Below, piece by piece: positions 8,693 through 17,770 of a stretch of DNA of 51,781 nucleotides. The notes beneath the pieces were generated by a model. It searched no databases. It had not been told where the DNA came from and saw nothing but the letters and a program-made list of their open reading frames with translations. Each line of letters starts with the position of its first letter. Positions within the stretch are counted from its first letter, which is position 1. The DNA comes from Geminicoccaceae bacterium (GTDB taxonomy: Bacteria > Pseudomonadota > Alphaproteobacteria > Geminicoccales > Geminicoccaceae), in assembly GCA_025062095.1 (NCBI GenBank), contig JANXAZ010000025.1, positions 1-51,781 of the forward strand. The letters are read 5' to 3'. The position numbers and the translations under genes are program-made.

Positions 8693-9124
8693 TCAGCGCA
8701 GGAGGGGCACGGAGAAGACGACGGCGACAAGAGCCAGGGGCAGGCCCGCGAGCGCCCACACGGGGTGCGGCCTGCGGGCGAGCCGCGCGTGGACCGCAAC
8801 GAGCAGCCCCACGGCTGCGATCTTGAGCCAAAAAGCCGGACCTCGCGCTTGCAGGCCGCTCAGGGCACCGGCGAGCATTCCCGTGCCCGCGGCCGCGGCG
8901 AAGAGGAGCCAGCCGACGATCGGCAACGGCAGCCGCCATCGGAGCGGGACGAGGACGTGCGGCCAACGCGCGGCGGCCAGTACGCCGAGACGACGTTCGA
9001 CCTCCTCCGGCTGGCCGTCTCGCGCCAGCGCGAGCGCCATGATCGCCCAGAAGAGCGCGTAACCCACGAGGAGAACCGCGCTCGAGAGGTGGGCGAAGGC
9101 CGCGAGTTGCCAGCTTCCCGTCAC
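8693..9124 (-). CDS. CopD-like small integral membrane protein (first of pair)
   Basis: 143 residues, the same length as the following gene, with a similar four-helix hydropathy pattern: AFAHLSSAVLLVGYALFWAIM, then VGWLLFAAAAGTGMLAGA, then a third helix near FWLKIAAVGLLVAVHARL and a last one at the C-terminus. The GTG at 9124 forms a GTGA overlap with the stop of the glycosyltransferase gene. The pair could be two halves of a heteromeric membrane complex produced by duplication, but similarity between them is only in topology and the His/Lys positions. Family assignment is tentative. Confidence 0.6.
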   Translation of the reverse strand: MTGSWQLAAFAHLSSAVLLVGYALFWAIMALALARDGQPEEVERRLGVLAAARWPHVLVPLRWRLPLPIVGWLLFAAAAGTGMLAGALSGLQARGPAFWLKIAAVGLLVAVHARLARRPHPVWALAGLPLALVAVVFSVPLLR

Positions 9125-10392
9125 ATCCGTCGCTCCGCGGCCGCGAGCGCTCGTTCGCAGGCCTCGAGATAGCCTCTGGCGGTATCGTCCCAACTGGGTT
9201 GCGGATGAGCGAGCGCGGCGCGACCCATGACCGCGAGCTGCTCGCGCGAGGGCGGCTCGGCGAGGAACCGCAACCAAGATTCGCGCGAAAAGTCAACGAG
9301 AAAGCCCAAGGCCCCGTCGCGCAGGAGCTTGCGCATCCGCGTGCTCGGACTGCCCGCCACGGCCCGGCCGACTGAGAGATATTCCGGCACTTTCATCGTC
9401 GCGTAGCCGAGATCTCCGGTAGCGAACGCTCGCGGCTCGTAAGGGGCGAGACAGAGATCCGCAGCGGCGATCCACCAGGGCACGAGCTCGTGCGGCACCC
9501 GCCCGTGCAAGATCACAGCCCCGTCCGTCATCGCGGCCATTCGCGCGTAGCGCTCGCGGCGCGAGCCGTCGCCCAGGACGTGGAGCTCGATGCCGCGCGG
9601 GCGCAGAGCCATCAACGCTTCGATCGGGCCGTCGAGCGTGTGCGTCTCGTCGAGCACGCCCGCGTAGAGCATCACGAACCGATCCGCGGGGATCCCCAGC
9701 CGCGCGCGCGCCGTCTCTTGCGCAATGGGTCTGAACAAGCCGCGGTCTACCCCGAGCGGGACGACCGCGACCCGTTCCGGGGATACGCCCCAGACGCGCA
9801 CGATCGCGTCTTTGAGTTCCTCGGTTTCGGCGACGACCACCGGGACCCGGCGCAGGGCCGGGCCCGCGAGCCTGCGCCCCGCCTCTACCCGCACGCGCTT
9901 GGCCAAGCCGGCTTCGCGATGGCGGGCGGCGCTCGGGACGACGTTCTCGACGGGCACGCCGGGGATCCCCAACCGCAGTCCGTAAGCCGAGAGATGACCC
10001 GAAAGGATCCAGCTCTTCTCGAGAAAGACGTCGAAGCGCGCGGCGGCTTCGCGCACGAAACGGCGCAGCCGGGCGAGATAGCGCAGAAACTCGAGGGGGC
10101 TCATGTCGCGCGTGGCGCTGTCGTCGATCGCCGCGCGCGGACGGCGCTCGGGCTCGAGTTCGATCACCTCGACCTCGGTCGTGGGTCGGTCTTCGAGGCG
10201 GTAGCGCACGGCGATCGCCACTTCGGCGTAAGACGCGAGGGCGCGGGAGAGCGACAGGACGTTGCGGGAGGGGCCGGCCGTCGACAACAAACCGTGCCCG
10301 GGAACGAGATAGCAGATCCTGAGTCGTCTCGCGGCCGTGCGCCGGGGCTGAGTAGATAGGGTCGCAGGCGCCACGATCGCGGAGCCGGACAA
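9121..10392 (-). CDS. Glycosyltransferase family 4 (GT-B fold)
   Basis: 423 residues. The N-terminal Rossmann half begins RLRICYLVPGHGLLSTAGPSR, a typical GT4 acceptor loop. The C-terminal half has VVPLGVDRGLF, VMLYAGVLDE (nucleotide-sugar-binding strand), LHVLGDGSRRERY and the end motif MKVPEYLSVGRAVAGSP, where the Glu of PEYL corresponds to the donor-binding EX7E second glutamate. It transfers a sugar from a nucleotide-sugar to a growing glycan at the cytoplasmic face. The likely start is TTG 10392, supported by GAGGT seven bases upstream; a GTG six codons in is possible. It lies 15 bases after the GT2 gene. Confidence 0.87.
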   Translation of the reverse strand: MSGSAIVAPATLSTQPRRTAARRLRICYLVPGHGLLSTAGPSRNVLSLSRALASYAEVAIAVRYRLEDRPTTEVEVIELEPERRPRAAIDDSATRDMSPLEFLRYLARLRRFVREAAARFDVFLEKSWILSGHLSAYGLRLGIPGVPVENVVPSAARHREAGLAKRVRVEAGRRLAGPALRRVPVVVAETEELKDAIVRVWGVSPERVAVVPLGVDRGLFRPIAQETARARLGIPADRFVMLYAGVLDETHTLDGPIEALMALRPRGIELHVLGDGSRRERYARMAAMTDGAVILHGRVPHELVPWWIAAADLCLAPYEPRAFATGDLGYATMKVPEYLSVGRAVAGSPSTRMRKLLRDGALGFLVDFSRESWLRFLAEPPSREQLAVMGRAALAHPQPSWDDTARGYLEACERALAAAERRM

Positions 10393-10407
10393 GGTCTGGA
10401 CCTCGCA

Positions 10408-11478
10408 TCAGATCAAGGGGGCGGCGATCCGCCACCAACCGATGGCCACGGCATCGAGAAGACGGCGCATGAATTTTTCGAGCGAACTCGTGGTGAGCTC
10501 CGCCCGGAACGGGACCGGACCGCCGCGCAGGAGCTCGCGGTCGGGGACGCGCCGCTTGGCTTGGATCCGTCGGCGTTCGGCGAGGATTTCTCGGCGACGG
10601 GCGACGATCCAGCGAAAAGCCGACCACCACTCGGGAAGCCACCCCTTTTTCGCGGCGATGAACAGCTGGCCCGCTTCGAACGCCAAGAGGGCCGGCGCGA
10701 GCACGAGCAGCGTACGGGGCGAATAGTTCTTGAGCAGCAACAGCCAACGGTTGCGGATCAAGAGGTAAGCGCGACGTGCGGTGTACGCGCCGACCGCGCG
10801 GATCGACAGCCCTTCGGCGCCGTCACCGTGCAGGCACAGAGCCTCGGGCACGGAGAGGATCTCGCGGCCGATCAGGCGCAGGCGCAGACCGAAGTCGTGG
10901 TCTTCGACATAGATGAAGAAATCCGGGTCGAAGGTTTCGCCGTCCAACCGCGAGCGCGCGACCATGAAGGCCGCGCTCACCACGCCGTCGACCCTGCGCG
11001 TCGCGGCGTTCGCGCGCGCGCGCGGCAGGTTCTGATGGTGCAAGATCATAAGACCCAGATAGTGATTGTCGGCTCCGTCGTATTGCACCACGTCCGGCTC
11101 GTGGGCGTAGAGGATGCGCGGTGCGGCGACCGCGGCGTTGGGATGCTCCGAAAGGGCTCGCGCGAGCAGCGCGGCGCATCCGGGCTCGGGGATCACGTCG
11201 TTGTCGATGAAGAAGACGAGCTCGGTGCGCGCGAGATCGAGACCGACGTTGCGGGCCCGCCCGGGACCGTCGTTGCGGTCGAGGCGGACGACCCGGGCCT
11301 CGGGGAAAAGCGCTCGGGCGACCTTCAGACTGTCGTCCTCGGAAGCGTTGTCGACGAGCAGGACTTCGGCGAACTCGCGCGCCATGCCGCGCACGGCCGG
11401 CAAAGTCCGGGCCAGGTGCTTCGCCCCGTTGTAATTGACGATGCAGAGCGTGGGGAGAGTCGGTTCACACGTCGTCAC
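10408..11478 (-). CDS. Glycosyltransferase family 2
   Basis: 356 residues. The GT-A core starts near residue 6 (TLPTLCIVNYNGAKHLART) with EVLLVDNASEDDS, RNDGPGRARNVGL and the metal-binding FFIDNDVIPEPG (DxD). GVVSAAFMVAR and YVEDHDFGLRLRL (ED acceptor motif) match rhamnosyl-type GT2 enzymes. A hydrophobic C-terminal segment (TLLVLAPALLAFEAGQLFIA) may anchor it to the membrane. GTG 11478 was chosen because the fold begins just after it and GGGA lies upstream. An in-frame GTG at 11559 would add 27 unconserved residues. This is the first gene of the eight-gene minus-strand run, divergent from the CBS/DUF294 gene, so the operon promoter should lie in 11479-11678. Confidence 0.86.
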   Translation of the reverse strand: MTTCEPTLPTLCIVNYNGAKHLARTLPAVRGMAREFAEVLLVDNASEDDSLKVARALFPEARVVRLDRNDGPGRARNVGLDLARTELVFFIDNDVIPEPGCAALLARALSEHPNAAVAAPRILYAHEPDVVQYDGADNHYLGLMILHHQNLPRARANAATRRVDGVVSAAFMVARSRLDGETFDPDFFIYVEDHDFGLRLRLIGREILSVPEALCLHGDGAEGLSIRAVGAYTARRAYLLIRNRWLLLLKNYSPRTLLVLAPALLAFEAGQLFIAAKKGWLPEWWSAFRWIVARRREILAERRRIQAKRRVPDRELLRGGPVPFRAELTTSSLEKFMRRLLDAVAIGWWRIAAPLI

Positions 11479-11678
11479 GGTGGTCCCGGCAACGAGCACG
11501 AGCGCGAACCGCTCGATCCCGAAAGGACGAAACGCCTCATAACCCAGTTCCCGGTCCACGGCCAGCGCCGGGCATCCCGGAGTATCGCCGCCGTCGGGCC
11601 GAGAGGCGTCCGCGAGCGGTGGCGGAGAATCCGGACCGCCGGCTAGAGTCCGCCCGCGGGTCCTCCTCGGAGCGCGGC

Positions 11679-13142
11679 ATGACGCACTCGCAGACCGCTG
11701 TTTTTCGCCGTCTCGTGCGCGACCACATGGCTGACGCCCCGGTCGTGGTGCCGCTCGGCAGCACCGCGGCCGAGACGGTGGCGCTCATGGCCCAGAACCG
11801 CGCCTCGGCGGCGGTGGTCGTGGACGGCGACGGCGCGATCCGCGGCATTCTCACCGAGCAAGACGTCGTCCGTCGCATCGCCTGCCGAAGGATCGGCCAT
11901 CAGCCGGTGGACGGGCTCATGACCCGGCCGGTTTTCACGGTGCGTGCGGACGATCCGCTCTACCGCGCGATCGGCTTCATGCGGCGCAAACGGTTGCGGC
12001 ACATGCCGGTGGTCGACGACGGCGGTCGTCTCGTGGGCATGCTGTTCTTGCACGACGCCTTGGGATCCGCGGTCGGCCCGCTGCTCGAGGAGATCGACCG
12101 GCTCACCCACGAGGACACGATGGAGGGACTCGCCCAGGTCAAGGCGGCCGAGGTCGAACTCGCGCGAAGGCTCCTCGCCGACGAGGTGCCGGCGCCGGAG
12201 ATCCAGGCCCTGGTCTCCGACATCAACAACGACCTCTACCGGCGCGTGCTGCGGCTCGTGACGGCCGAACTCGAAAGCGACGGATGGGGTGCGGCGCCGG
12301 TGCCGTTCGCGGCGATCGTGATGGGCTCCGGTGGCCGACGGGAGAGCTTTCTCTTCCCCGACCAGGACAACGGCTTCGTCCTCGCGGACTATCCCGACGA
12401 AGCCCATGCCGCGATCGATCCCTGGTTCATCGAGTGCGCCGAGCGGATGACCCGGGCTCTCGATCGGCTCGGTTTCCGCTTGTGCAAAGGGGGAGTGATG
12501 GCGACCAATCCGCTCTGGCGCAAGAGCATCTCGCAATGGAAAGCCCAGGTCGCGGGTTGGATGCGCAAAAAACACGAGGCGATGCTGTTGTTCTGCGACA
12601 TTTTTTTCGACTTCTTGCCGGTTTGGGGCGAGCGCCGGCTCGCCGAGGATCTCCGAGCCTTCGTGACCGAGACCGCGCCCAAGAACCCGCTCTTTCTGCG
12701 GGAGATGTTCGGCATCCAGGCCGATCACCGAGCGGGGATCGGCTTGTTCAACCGGTTCATCACCGAGCGGCAGGACCCCGAGCACAAAGGGCACATCAAC
12801 TTGAAACTCATGGGCACGCTGCCGCTCGCCGAAGCCGTGCGCTTGTGGGCGCTGCGGCACGGCGTGGCCGAGACCGGAACGCTCGCGAGGATCCAGGCGC
12901 TCCACGCGATGGACAAATTGTCCGAGGACGAGGCGGATCGCCTGCGCGCCGCCTTCGTCTTCATCACCGGATTGCAACTGCGCCAGCAGATCGCGGATTA
13001 CGACGCCGGCCGACCCGTCGGAAACTTCGTCGATCCCAAGAGCCTCACCGATCGCGAGCGCGAGACCCTCAAAGACGCCTTCCGCGCCATCAACGACTTT
13101 CGCGCGCGCTTGAAGAGCGAGCTCACGGGGAGGTTGTTGTGA
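11679..13142 (+). CDS. CBS-domain DUF294 nucleotidyltransferase-like protein
   Basis: 487 residues. Two CBS domains (about residues 15-130, with MTRPVFTVRADDPLYRAI and MPVVDDGGRLVGML) precede a GlnD-like nucleotidyltransferase domain marked by IVMGSGGRRESFLFPDQDN, in which GS and DxD are the catalytic positions. A C-terminal helical DUF294 domain follows. Relatives occur next to acetate permease/acetyl-CoA synthetase and CrbS-type kinase genes, often with a DnaQ exonuclease and a small membrane protein. The same partners are found here at 18150-23156, about 5 kb away, so this may be a split version of that locus. Target of nucleotidylation is unknown. ATG 11679 has GGAG ten bases upstream; an upstream GTG at 11619 is less likely. 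Confidence 0.88.
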   Translation: MTHSQTAVFRRLVRDHMADAPVVVPLGSTAAETVALMAQNRASAAVVVDGDGAIRGILTEQDVVRRIACRRIGHQPVDGLMTRPVFTVRADDPLYRAIGFMRRKRLRHMPVVDDGGRLVGMLFLHDALGSAVGPLLEEIDRLTHEDTMEGLAQVKAAEVELARRLLADEVPAPEIQALVSDINNDLYRRVLRLVTAELESDGWGAAPVPFAAIVMGSGGRRESFLFPDQDNGFVLADYPDEAHAAIDPWFIECAERMTRALDRLGFRLCKGGVMATNPLWRKSISQWKAQVAGWMRKKHEAMLLFCDIFFDFLPVWGERRLAEDLRAFVTETAPKNPLFLREMFGIQADHRAGIGLFNRFITERQDPEHKGHINLKLMGTLPLAEAVRLWALRHGVAETGTLARIQALHAMDKLSEDEADRLRAAFVFITGLQLRQQIADYDAGRPVGNFVDPKSLTDRERETLKDAFRAINDFRARLKSELTGRLL

Positions 13143-13252
13143 GGCGCGCAGCAACGGTCCCGCAGCGCGGTCCGGTCGCGGCGCTGGTCAATCGCAATCC
13201 TCGAGACTAAGAACGAACTTCGGCCGTAACGCGCGATCGGCCGAGCCGCGGG

Positions 13253-13270
13253 CGCGCGCTCCGGCGCGCG
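13253..13270. terminator. CG-rich hairpin between DUF294 and hydrolase genes
   Basis: CGCGCGC (13253-13259) and GCGCGCG (13264-13270) pair over seven bases around a TCCG tetraloop. It lies 110 bases past the DUF294 stop and ends about ten bases before the hydrolase ribosome site (GGGGGAGG). It has no T-run, so it may be a weak terminator or a 5'-leader stem. Confidence 0.3.
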
Positions 13271-13289
13271 GGCATATCGAGGGGGAGGC

Positions 13290-14171
13290 ATGTCGAGCTC
13301 GTTCGAACACCGTGCCGTGCGCCTCGAGGCGGGCGAGTTCCCGGTGTGGATCGGGGGCTCGGGTCCGCCGGTTTTGCTCCTGCACGGCTATCCTCAGACC
13401 CACGCGATGTGGCGCGACGTGGCGCCGCGGCTCGCCGAGTGCCATACGGTGGTGCTCGCGGATCTGCGCGGGTACGGCGCGGCACCCAAGCCGCCCGGTG
13501 ATCCCGAACATCGCACTTACGCCAAAAGAACGATGGCCGCCGACATGGCGGCGCTCATGGAGGAGCTCGGCTTCCCGCGCTTCGCGGTGGTCGGTCACGA
13601 CCGCGGCGGCCGTGTCGCACATCGGCTCGCGCTCGATCGTCCCGAGCGGGTCGAAAAGCTCGCGGTGCTCGACATCGTGCCCACGCGCACCGTTTTCGCC
13701 GCCACCGACCGCGAGCTCGCCCTCGGCTATTTCCACTGGTTCTTCCTGGCCCAGCCGGCGCCGTTGCCGGAGCGGATGATCGGTGCCGATCCCGATTTCT
13801 GGCTCGAGACGCTCCTCGCGCGCTGGTCGGGCACGCGCGATCTCGCGCCCTTCGCGGGGCCGGCGCTCGAATCCTATCGCGCCGCGTTCCGCGATCCGGC
13901 CACGATCCACGCCACCTGCGAGGACTATCGCGCGGCGGCCACCATCGATCTCGAACACGACGCCGCCGACGCCGACCGCCGGATCGCCTGTCCGCTCCTC
14001 GTGCTCTGGGGCGCGCAGGGGCTCATGCATCGGCTGTTCGACGTCCTCGCCACCTGGCGCGAGAAGGCGGCCGGGCCGGTCTTCGGGCGCGCCTTGCCGT
14101 GTGGGCATTTCCTGCCGGAGGAGGCGCCCGAAGCGACGGCGTCGGCGCTAGCGGACTTCCTCGCCTCCTGA
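13290..14171 (+). CDS. Alpha/beta hydrolase of the fluoroacetate/haloacetate dehalogenase type
   Basis: 293 residues with the full alpha/beta hydrolase fold: LLLHGYPQTHAMW oxyanion region, the nucleophile elbow VGHDRGGR (D104), acid D128 and base H273 (CGHFLPEE). The nucleophile is Asp, not Ser, as in haloalkane and fluoroacetate dehalogenases. The carboxylate-binding R105 and R108 and the halide pocket H149, W150, W179 and Y213 are all present at the spacing known for the Rhodopseudomonas enzyme RPA1163 (D110, R111, R114, D134, H155, W156, W185, Y219). The predicted reaction is hydrolysis of a 2-haloacetate to glycolate. Homologues are also annotated loosely as epoxide hydrolases. ATG 13290 has GGGGGAGG just upstream. 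Its 3' end overlaps the convergent channel gene by 24 bases. Confidence 0.88.
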   Translation: MSSSFEHRAVRLEAGEFPVWIGGSGPPVLLLHGYPQTHAMWRDVAPRLAECHTVVLADLRGYGAAPKPPGDPEHRTYAKRTMAADMAALMEELGFPRFAVVGHDRGGRVAHRLALDRPERVEKLAVLDIVPTRTVFAATDRELALGYFHWFFLAQPAPLPERMIGADPDFWLETLLARWSGTRDLAPFAGPALESYRAAFRDPATIHATCEDYRAAATIDLEHDAADADRRIACPLLVLWGAQGLMHRLFDVLATWREKAAGPVFGRALPCGHFLPEEAPEATASALADFLAS

Positions 14172-15335
14172 GGCGAGCCGCGGTTGCGGTTCGGAAAGAG
14201 GTGCCGCCCGAGCCTGCGCCTCGGCGAGGAGGGCCTCGCGGAGCTGGGGGTCGCCGCCGATCAGGCGGTGGAAATCGGAGGCGTGCAGCTCCAGCAAGCG
14301 GCAAGCGGTGAGCGTGGTCACCGTGGCTTCGCGCGGCCGCCCTTGCAAGAGCGCGAGCTCGCCGAAAAAGCTGCCCGGTCCGAGGACGATCCGGTGCTCG
14401 CCGCGGCGCACGACCACCCGGCCGCGGTCGAGGAAGTACATGGCTTCGGGATGCTCGCCCTTGCGCAGGATCGTGTACCGCGGGGGCAAGTCGCGCTGAT
14501 GCAGCAGAGCCGTGATCTCGGCGAGCTGGGCAGGGCCGAGATGGCGGAACAGCGGGACGCGCGCGACCATCGAGGCGCGCGCGAGAAACTCCTGCTTTTG
14601 CAATTCTCGGGCGAAACCCGCGCCCAAGATCGCGGTCGGAAAGGCGAGCGTGGCCACGCTCAGAAGAGCCGCGAAGGACGCGATCGTCTTGCCGAGCGGG
14701 GTCATCGGCACGACGTCGCCGTAGCCCACGGCCGCGAGCGTGATCACCGCCCAATACAGCGCTTGCGGAATGGAGCCGAACTTGTCGGGCTGGACTTCGG
14801 CCTCGGCGGCGTGGATGAGCCCGGCGGCGAGGACGAGCAGAACGCCGATCAGAAGCAGAACCGAGCCGAGCGCTCGGCGCTCGTTGTAAAGAACCACGCG
14901 AAACGTCGAAAGCGTAGGAGAATACCGTACGATCTTGAGAATGCGCAACAAACGCAACATTCTCAACAAGAGAAAATCCGAAGGTAAAAACGCGTTCAAA
15001 TAGAAAGGGAGGATCGCTGCCAGATCGACCAACGCCGTCGGCGTGAGCGCCCATCTGAGCCGACCGAAAAGGGGATGCGACCAGCGACCCGCTCGATCTT
15101 CGACGACGACCCACAGACGCAGGAGATATTCGAGGGTGAAAACCAACGTGAAGACGGTCTCGACGAAGGCGCAGATCGCGTGGACGAGCGGTGGGAGCTC
15201 GCGCACCGTGTCGAGCACCGCCGCCGTCACGGCGAGCAGGATGAGCCCGGCGAGCAGGTTGCGAACCGAGCGCACGCTCGGGCCGGTGGCGTCTTCGTCT
15301 TCGAGCAGTTCGTAGATCCGAGCCCGCGACCACAT
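14148..15335 (-). CDS. Six-TM potassium channel with cyclic-nucleotide-binding domain
   Basis: 395 residues. S1-S6 membrane helices occupy about residues 25-250, with an arginine-bearing S4 (RMLRLLRILKIVRY) and a pore with the selectivity filter AVGYGD. The C-terminal third is a cNMP-binding domain (about 265-375) with FFGELALLQGRPREATV, where Glu and the later Arg are the phosphate-cassette residues, so cAMP or cGMP binding is likely. Size and layout resemble the MloK1 family of prokaryotic CNG channels. The start ATG 15335 has AAGGGAG upstream. The lipoprotein gene ends 21 bases upstream on the same strand, so the two could share a transcript. Confidence 0.92.
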   Translation of the reverse strand: MWSRARIYELLEDEDATGPSVRSVRNLLAGLILLAVTAAVLDTVRELPPLVHAICAFVETVFTLVFTLEYLLRLWVVVEDRAGRWSHPLFGRLRWALTPTALVDLAAILPFYLNAFLPSDFLLLRMLRLLRILKIVRYSPTLSTFRVVLYNERRALGSVLLLIGVLLVLAAGLIHAAEAEVQPDKFGSIPQALYWAVITLAAVGYGDVVPMTPLGKTIASFAALLSVATLAFPTAILGAGFARELQKQEFLARASMVARVPLFRHLGPAQLAEITALLHQRDLPPRYTILRKGEHPEAMYFLDRGRVVVRRGEHRIVLGPGSFFGELALLQGRPREATVTTLTACRLLELHASDFHRLIGGDPQLREALLAEAQARAAPLSEPQPRLASGGEEVR

Positions 15336-15356
15336 CGGCGAACGACTCCCTTCGCC

Positions 15357-15830
15357 TCAAGAGGCGGAAGGAGCTCGTGTTTTCCGCACGAACTGGACCC
15401 GCCGGCCGCAGGAGGGAGGTTGTTCGACGGCCTGCGCCTCGTTGGCCCCGAGGCTGCCGCGCCAGACCGAGAACGGACGCGGGGTCTCCCGCGGCGCCCA
15501 GCCGCTCTCGCGCAACGCGAACAAAAACGTGCCGTTGGGATTGACCGTACCCTCGACCGACCAGACGCCTGCTCCCGGGAACGCGTCCTCGGGCGCCGTC
15601 TCGACGGGAACGGCGCGGCCGGCGACGGCGTTGCCGATCCGGAAGAGCTCGAACGCGAGCGCACCGCAGCGGTCCCCCGCGCCCGGCACCGCTTCGGCGC
15701 GCCCGGACCAGTGTTCGCTGGCCTCCGTCCGAGGCGGTTCCAAAAGCGCCTCGCTGCAACCCGCGAGCAGGACAGCCGCCAGAAAGGGGCCCGCGGGAAT
15801 CGTCGTTCGGGACCGAACTCGCCGCGACAT
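15357..15830 (-). CDS. Predicted lipoprotein of unknown function
   Basis: 157 residues with a clear lipoprotein signal: positively charged n-region, hydrophobic FLAAVLLAG and a lipobox cysteine at C25. The mature part includes a segment that reads WSGRAEAVPGAGDRCGAL and VWSVEGTVNPNGTFLF; no domain was recognised. ATG 15830 gives the best-shaped signal peptide; an ATG at 15863 would add eleven residues. It is upstream of the channel gene on the same strand and may be co-transcribed with it. Confidence 0.7.
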   Translation of the reverse strand: MSRRVRSRTTIPAGPFLAAVLLAGCSEALLEPPRTEASEHWSGRAEAVPGAGDRCGALAFELFRIGNAVAGRAVPVETAPEDAFPGAGVWSVEGTVNPNGTFLFALRESGWAPRETPRPFSVWRGSLGANEAQAVEQPPSCGRRVQFVRKTRAPSAS

Positions 15831-15894
15831 CGGGATGCTCCGCGCGAACGAATGCGGGAGCATCCTAGCGGGGCCGGTGCCGGCCGCTAACGCC

Positions 15895-17577
15895 TCAAGC
15901 GACGCGCAGCGGCTTGTAGCGGATGCGATGGGGCTGGTCGGCCGCGGCGCCGAGACGCCGACGGCGGTCGGCTTCGTAGTCTTGATAGTTCCCCTCGAAC
16001 CAAACGACGCGCGAATCCCCCTCGAATGCCAGAATGTGTGTGCAAATACGGTCCAGGAACCATCGATCGTGGCTGATGATCACGGCGCATCCTGCGAATT
16101 CGACCAGAGCATCTTCCAGAGCGCGCAGCGTGTCGACATCGAGATCGTTGGTCGGCTCGTCAAGGAGTATGACGTTGGCGCCGGACTTCAACAGCTTGGC
16201 CATGTGGACGCGGTTGCGCTCGCCCCCCGAGAGCTGACCGACTTTCTTCTGCTGATCGGGGCCGCGGAAGTTGAACGCCGCGACGTAGGCACGGCTCGGC
16301 ATGGTGTACTTGCCGAGCTGGATCGTGTCCTTGCCTTCGGAGATCTCCTCCCAGACCGTCTTGTTGGGGTCGAGGGTGTCGCGGGTCTGATCGACGTAGC
16401 CGAGCTTGACCGTGTCCCCGATCCTGAGCGTTCCGGCATCGGGCCGTTCCTGGCCGACGATGATCCGAAAAAGCGTCGTCTTGCCCGCACCGTTCGGTCC
16501 GATCACGCCGACGATCCCGCCGGGCGGCAGGCGGAACGAGAGGTTCTCGAACAAGAGCTTGTCGCCGTAGGCCTTGGCGAGGCCCTCGGCCTCGATGACC
16601 AGATCGCCCAGGCGGGGACCGGGCGGGATGACGATCTGGGCCGTCCCCGGCGCTCGTTCCTGGGCCCGGCGCAAAAGCTCCTCGTAGGCCTGGATGCGGG
16701 CCTTGGCTTTGGCTTGCCGCGCGCGCGGCGAAGCGGCGATCCATTCTTGCTCGCGCGCGAGGGTCTTTTGCCGAGCGATCTCCTCGCGCTCTTCTTGTTC
16801 GAGACGTTTGCGCTTCTGTTCGAGCCAACCCGAATAGTTACCCTGGTAGGGATAGGCCCGACCACGGTCCAACTCGAGGATCCAGCCCGCGACATTGTCG
16901 AGGAAATAGCGGTCGTGCGTGACCGCCACCACCGTGCCCTTGTACTCCTGGAGATGACGCTCGAGCCAGGCGACGGACTCGGCGTCGAGATGGTTGGTGG
17001 GCTCGTCGAGCAGAAGAAGATCGGGCTGCGCGAGCAACAACCGACACAAGGCGACGCGGCGCCGCTCGCCGCCGGAAAGGGTGGAGACGTCGGCGTCGCC
17101 CGGCGGACAGCGCAGGGCGTCCATCGCGATCTCGAGCTGGCGTTGCAGCTCCCACCCGCGCACCGCGTCGATCTTTTCTTGCAACTCGGCCTGCTCGGCC
17201 AAGAGCGCGTTCATCTCTTCTTCGGACAGGGGCTCGGCGAAGCGCGCCGAGATCGCATCGAAGCGGTCCAAGAGCGCCTTGGTCTCGGCCACCCCTTCCA
17301 TGACGTTGCCGAGGACGTCCTTGGTGGGGTCGAGCTTCGGTTCCTGCTCGAGATAGCCGATGCGGACGCCTTCCGCGGCCCAGGCTTCGCCCGAGAAGTC
17401 TTTGTCGATCCCGGCCATGATACGGAGCAGGGTCGATTTCCCCGAGCCGTTGATTCCGATGAGGCCGATCTTGGCTCCGGGTAAAAAGGCCAAGGTGATG
17501 TTGTCGAGGATCTTCTTGCCGCCAGGAAAGATCTTGGTCAGGCGTTTCATCACGAAAACGTATTGATAGGCGGCCAT
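15895..17577 (-). CDS. ettA: Energy-dependent translational throttle protein EttA (ABC-F)
   Basis: 560 residues, a soluble ABC-F ATPase that binds the ribosomal E site and gates the first peptide bond according to the ATP/ADP ratio. Two nucleotide-binding domains are visible. The first has [20 protein letters not shown] and [11 protein letters not shown]. The second has [21 protein letters not shown] and [11 protein letters not shown]. The EttA-type arm region and a long helical linker rich in Arg/Glu/Gln (about residues 245-320, [18 protein letters not shown]) lie between them. ATG 17577 has GAGGAG seven bases upstream and matches the conserved [15 protein letters not shown] start. It is divergent from the receiver gene, with a 193-base gap. 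Confidence 0.97.
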   Translation of the reverse strand: MAAYQYVFVMKRLTKIFPGGKKILDNITLAFLPGAKIGLIGINGSGKSTLLRIMAGIDKDFSGEAWAAEGVRIGYLEQEPKLDPTKDVLGNVMEGVAETKALLDRFDAISARFAEPLSEEEMNALLAEQAELQEKIDAVRGWELQRQLEIAMDALRCPPGDADVSTLSGGERRRVALCRLLLAQPDLLLLDEPTNHLDAESVAWLERHLQEYKGTVVAVTHDRYFLDNVAGWILELDRGRAYPYQGNYSGWLEQKRKRLEQEEREEIARQKTLAREQEWIAASPRARQAKAKARIQAYEELLRRAQERAPGTAQIVIPPGPRLGDLVIEAEGLAKAYGDKLLFENLSFRLPPGGIVGVIGPNGAGKTTLFRIIVGQERPDAGTLRIGDTVKLGYVDQTRDTLDPNKTVWEEISEGKDTIQLGKYTMPSRAYVAAFNFRGPDQQKKVGQLSGGERNRVHMAKLLKSGANVILLDEPTNDLDVDTLRALEDALVEFAGCAVIISHDRWFLDRICTHILAFEGDSRVVWFEGNYQDYEADRRRRLGAAADQPHRIRYKPLRVA

Positions 17578-17770
17578 GAGGCTCCTCGAGTGGGTGTGGT
17601 TGCGCGGAAAGTGTGGCGAAGTGCGCGTTTCTTAGCTCATCGCGCGCGCCGGCGGAAGGCCCGCGCGCGGCCGCGCTCCGGCCTTGCGCGCTTTTCGAAG
17701 ATGGCGGAAACGATGAGAATTGTTCGGGGACGCGCGTCGCGCGCGGGTGTCCCCGGCGGGGAGGCGGGCC

